6,279 nucleotides of DNA, taken from an uncultured Kangiella sp. (GTDB taxonomy: Bacteria; Pseudomonadota; Gammaproteobacteria; Enterobacterales; DSM-103792). The translations under genes were made by a program, and so were the position numbers. Shown here one piece after another: positions 5,587 to 6,279 of this stretch. Position 1 is the first letter of the stretch; every line of letters starts with the position of its first letter. Below the pieces are notes generated by a model that was not told the origin of the DNA, ran no database searches, and was given only the letters and a program-made list of their open reading frames with translations. The stretch spans positions 1-6,279 of the forward strand of contig CAMLNB010000206.1 in NCBI GenBank assembly GCA_946481205.1, given 5' to 3'.

Positions 5587-6279
5587 ACTGCAGCTGGATT
5601 TGCGTCCACGGCCGCATGCGCAAGCGCTGGATCTCGGTTTCAGCTTGCTGCGGTTCTGTGCTGGCACGGTGTACCTCAGTTGGTTGGCGCTGTGGTTGCC
5701 GGTGATTGCACTCAGTTTGCTGCTCAGCTATCTGCTGCCGGACTGGATCTGGTTGTGGCTGTTGCTGCCGTGGTGGTTGCGTCCGCTATTGGAGCGGGCG
5801 CCGCTGTATGTGTTGTCGCGCGAAGTATTCGGTGAGCAGGTGAATTGGCGGCAAGCAGTCAAAGCTTGGCGCCATCAACTTGGTGGCGGTTGGTTCCGGT
5901 TGCTGACCTGGTGGCGTTTGTTCATGCCGGGTCGCGGACTGTATCAGCCGATCTGGCAGCTCGAAGGTTTGCGCGGCAGTGATGCCGCTGATCGGCGCCG
6001 CGTTATCGGTCGCGATGGCGGTCAGGCCGCGTATTGGTTTGGCGTCGCGTGTGCGCATTTCGAGATGGTGATTCAGTTTGGCGCCATCGCTTTCATCGGC
6101 ATTTTCCTGACCGAAGAAGATGCGGTGAATCCGTTTGCGATTTTCTTTCAGCTTGGCGACGACGGCAATTGGTGGCTCGGCATGTTGTCGGTGGCGGTGT
6201 ACGGTCTGGCCGGTGCCATCATCGGGCCGATTTACACCGCTTGTACGTTCACACTGTATTTGAATCGACGCGCCACGCT
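5573..6279 (+). CDS. Trp-rich multi-pass membrane protein of unknown function, 3' end missing
   Basis: The frame is open from ATG 5573 to the end of the window (235 full codons, no stop), starting 14 bp before the SpoIIM-like stop. GGAGA (5561-5565) lies seven bases upstream. Two adjacent hydrophobic segments (about 31-55 and 58-69) lead into R-P-L-L-E-R-A-P-L-Y-V-L-S-R-E-V-F-G (70-87), then a soluble, amphipathic stretch with L-T-W-W-R (111-115) and W-Q-L-E-G-L-R-G (128-135). More hydrophobic segments follow (about 153-179 and 200-227), ending near I-G-P-I-Y-T-A and L-Y-L-N-R-R (228-233), probably near where the soluble C-terminal part begins. It holds 16 Trp in 235 residues. I recognise the pattern as the uncharacterised protein that commonly follows SpoIIM-like genes and precedes DUF4129 genes in gammaproteobacteria, but know no function. 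Confidence 0.86.
   Translation, partial: MQLDKLQLDLRPRPHAQALDLGFSLLRFCAGTVYLSWLALWLPVIALSLLLSYLLPDWIWLWLLLPWWLRPLLERAPLYVLSREVFGEQVNWRQAVKAWRHQLGGGWFRLLTWWRLFMPGRGLYQPIWQLEGLRGSDAADRRRVIGRDGGQAAYWFGVACAHFEMVIQFGAIAFIGIFLTEEDAVNPFAIFFQLGDDGNWWLGMLSVAVYGLAGAIIGPIYTACTFTLYLNRRAT

Overview
The window reads as a chromosomal stretch from a moderately GC-rich Gram-negative bacterium, most likely a gammaproteobacterium. The pointers are a lipoprotein with a Sec/SPase II signal, a GreB-type elongation factor of the kind seen in xanthomonad and pseudomonad relatives, and an RDD / SpoIIM-like / Trp-rich membrane gene cluster typical of that class. No phage, transposon, CRISPR, tRNA or rRNA signal is visible. 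The lineage is an inference from gene style, not from a marker gene.

Layout. (1) 1-429 (+): the 3' part of a GFA/CENP-V-family zinc protein, with all seven zinc-ligand cysteines. (2) 552-1247 (+): an aspartate/glutamate racemase superfamily enzyme with both catalytic cysteines. Its last codons begin a tandem array of four 14-bp units (1240-1295). The array is followed by a near-perfect 18-bp-arm hairpin (1302-1339) that probably terminates transcription from both sides. (3) 1366-2439 (-): an outer-membrane-type lipoprotein of unknown function, converging on that hairpin. (4) 2542-3051 (-): a GreA/GreB-family elongation factor upstream of the lipoprotein gene on the same strand, 102 bp away, so the two may share a transcript. 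(5) 3052-3352: a 301-bp divergent intergenic region rich in inverted repeats. (6) 3353-6279 (+): four membrane-protein genes. They are a small RDD protein, a second larger RDD protein, a SpoIIM-like (DUF95) protein and a Trp-rich multi-pass protein that runs off the window. The last three overlap by 4 and 14 bp and are surely co-transcribed.

How the genes fit together. The right half looks like the start of a conserved but poorly characterised membrane operon. In gammaproteobacteria such RDD-SpoIIM-hypothetical sets usually continue into DUF4129, MoxR-type AAA+ ATPase and DUF58 (vWA-like) genes, so those are the predicted genes beyond position 6279. The left half holds unrelated housekeeping or metabolic genes. 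The most noteworthy non-coding features are the 14-bp tandem array, which puts a TAA stop in all three forward frames, the long symmetric terminator, and the nested dyads upstream of the membrane operon. The last gene (5573-6279) has no stop codon inside the window and is easily missed by callers that need closed ORFs.
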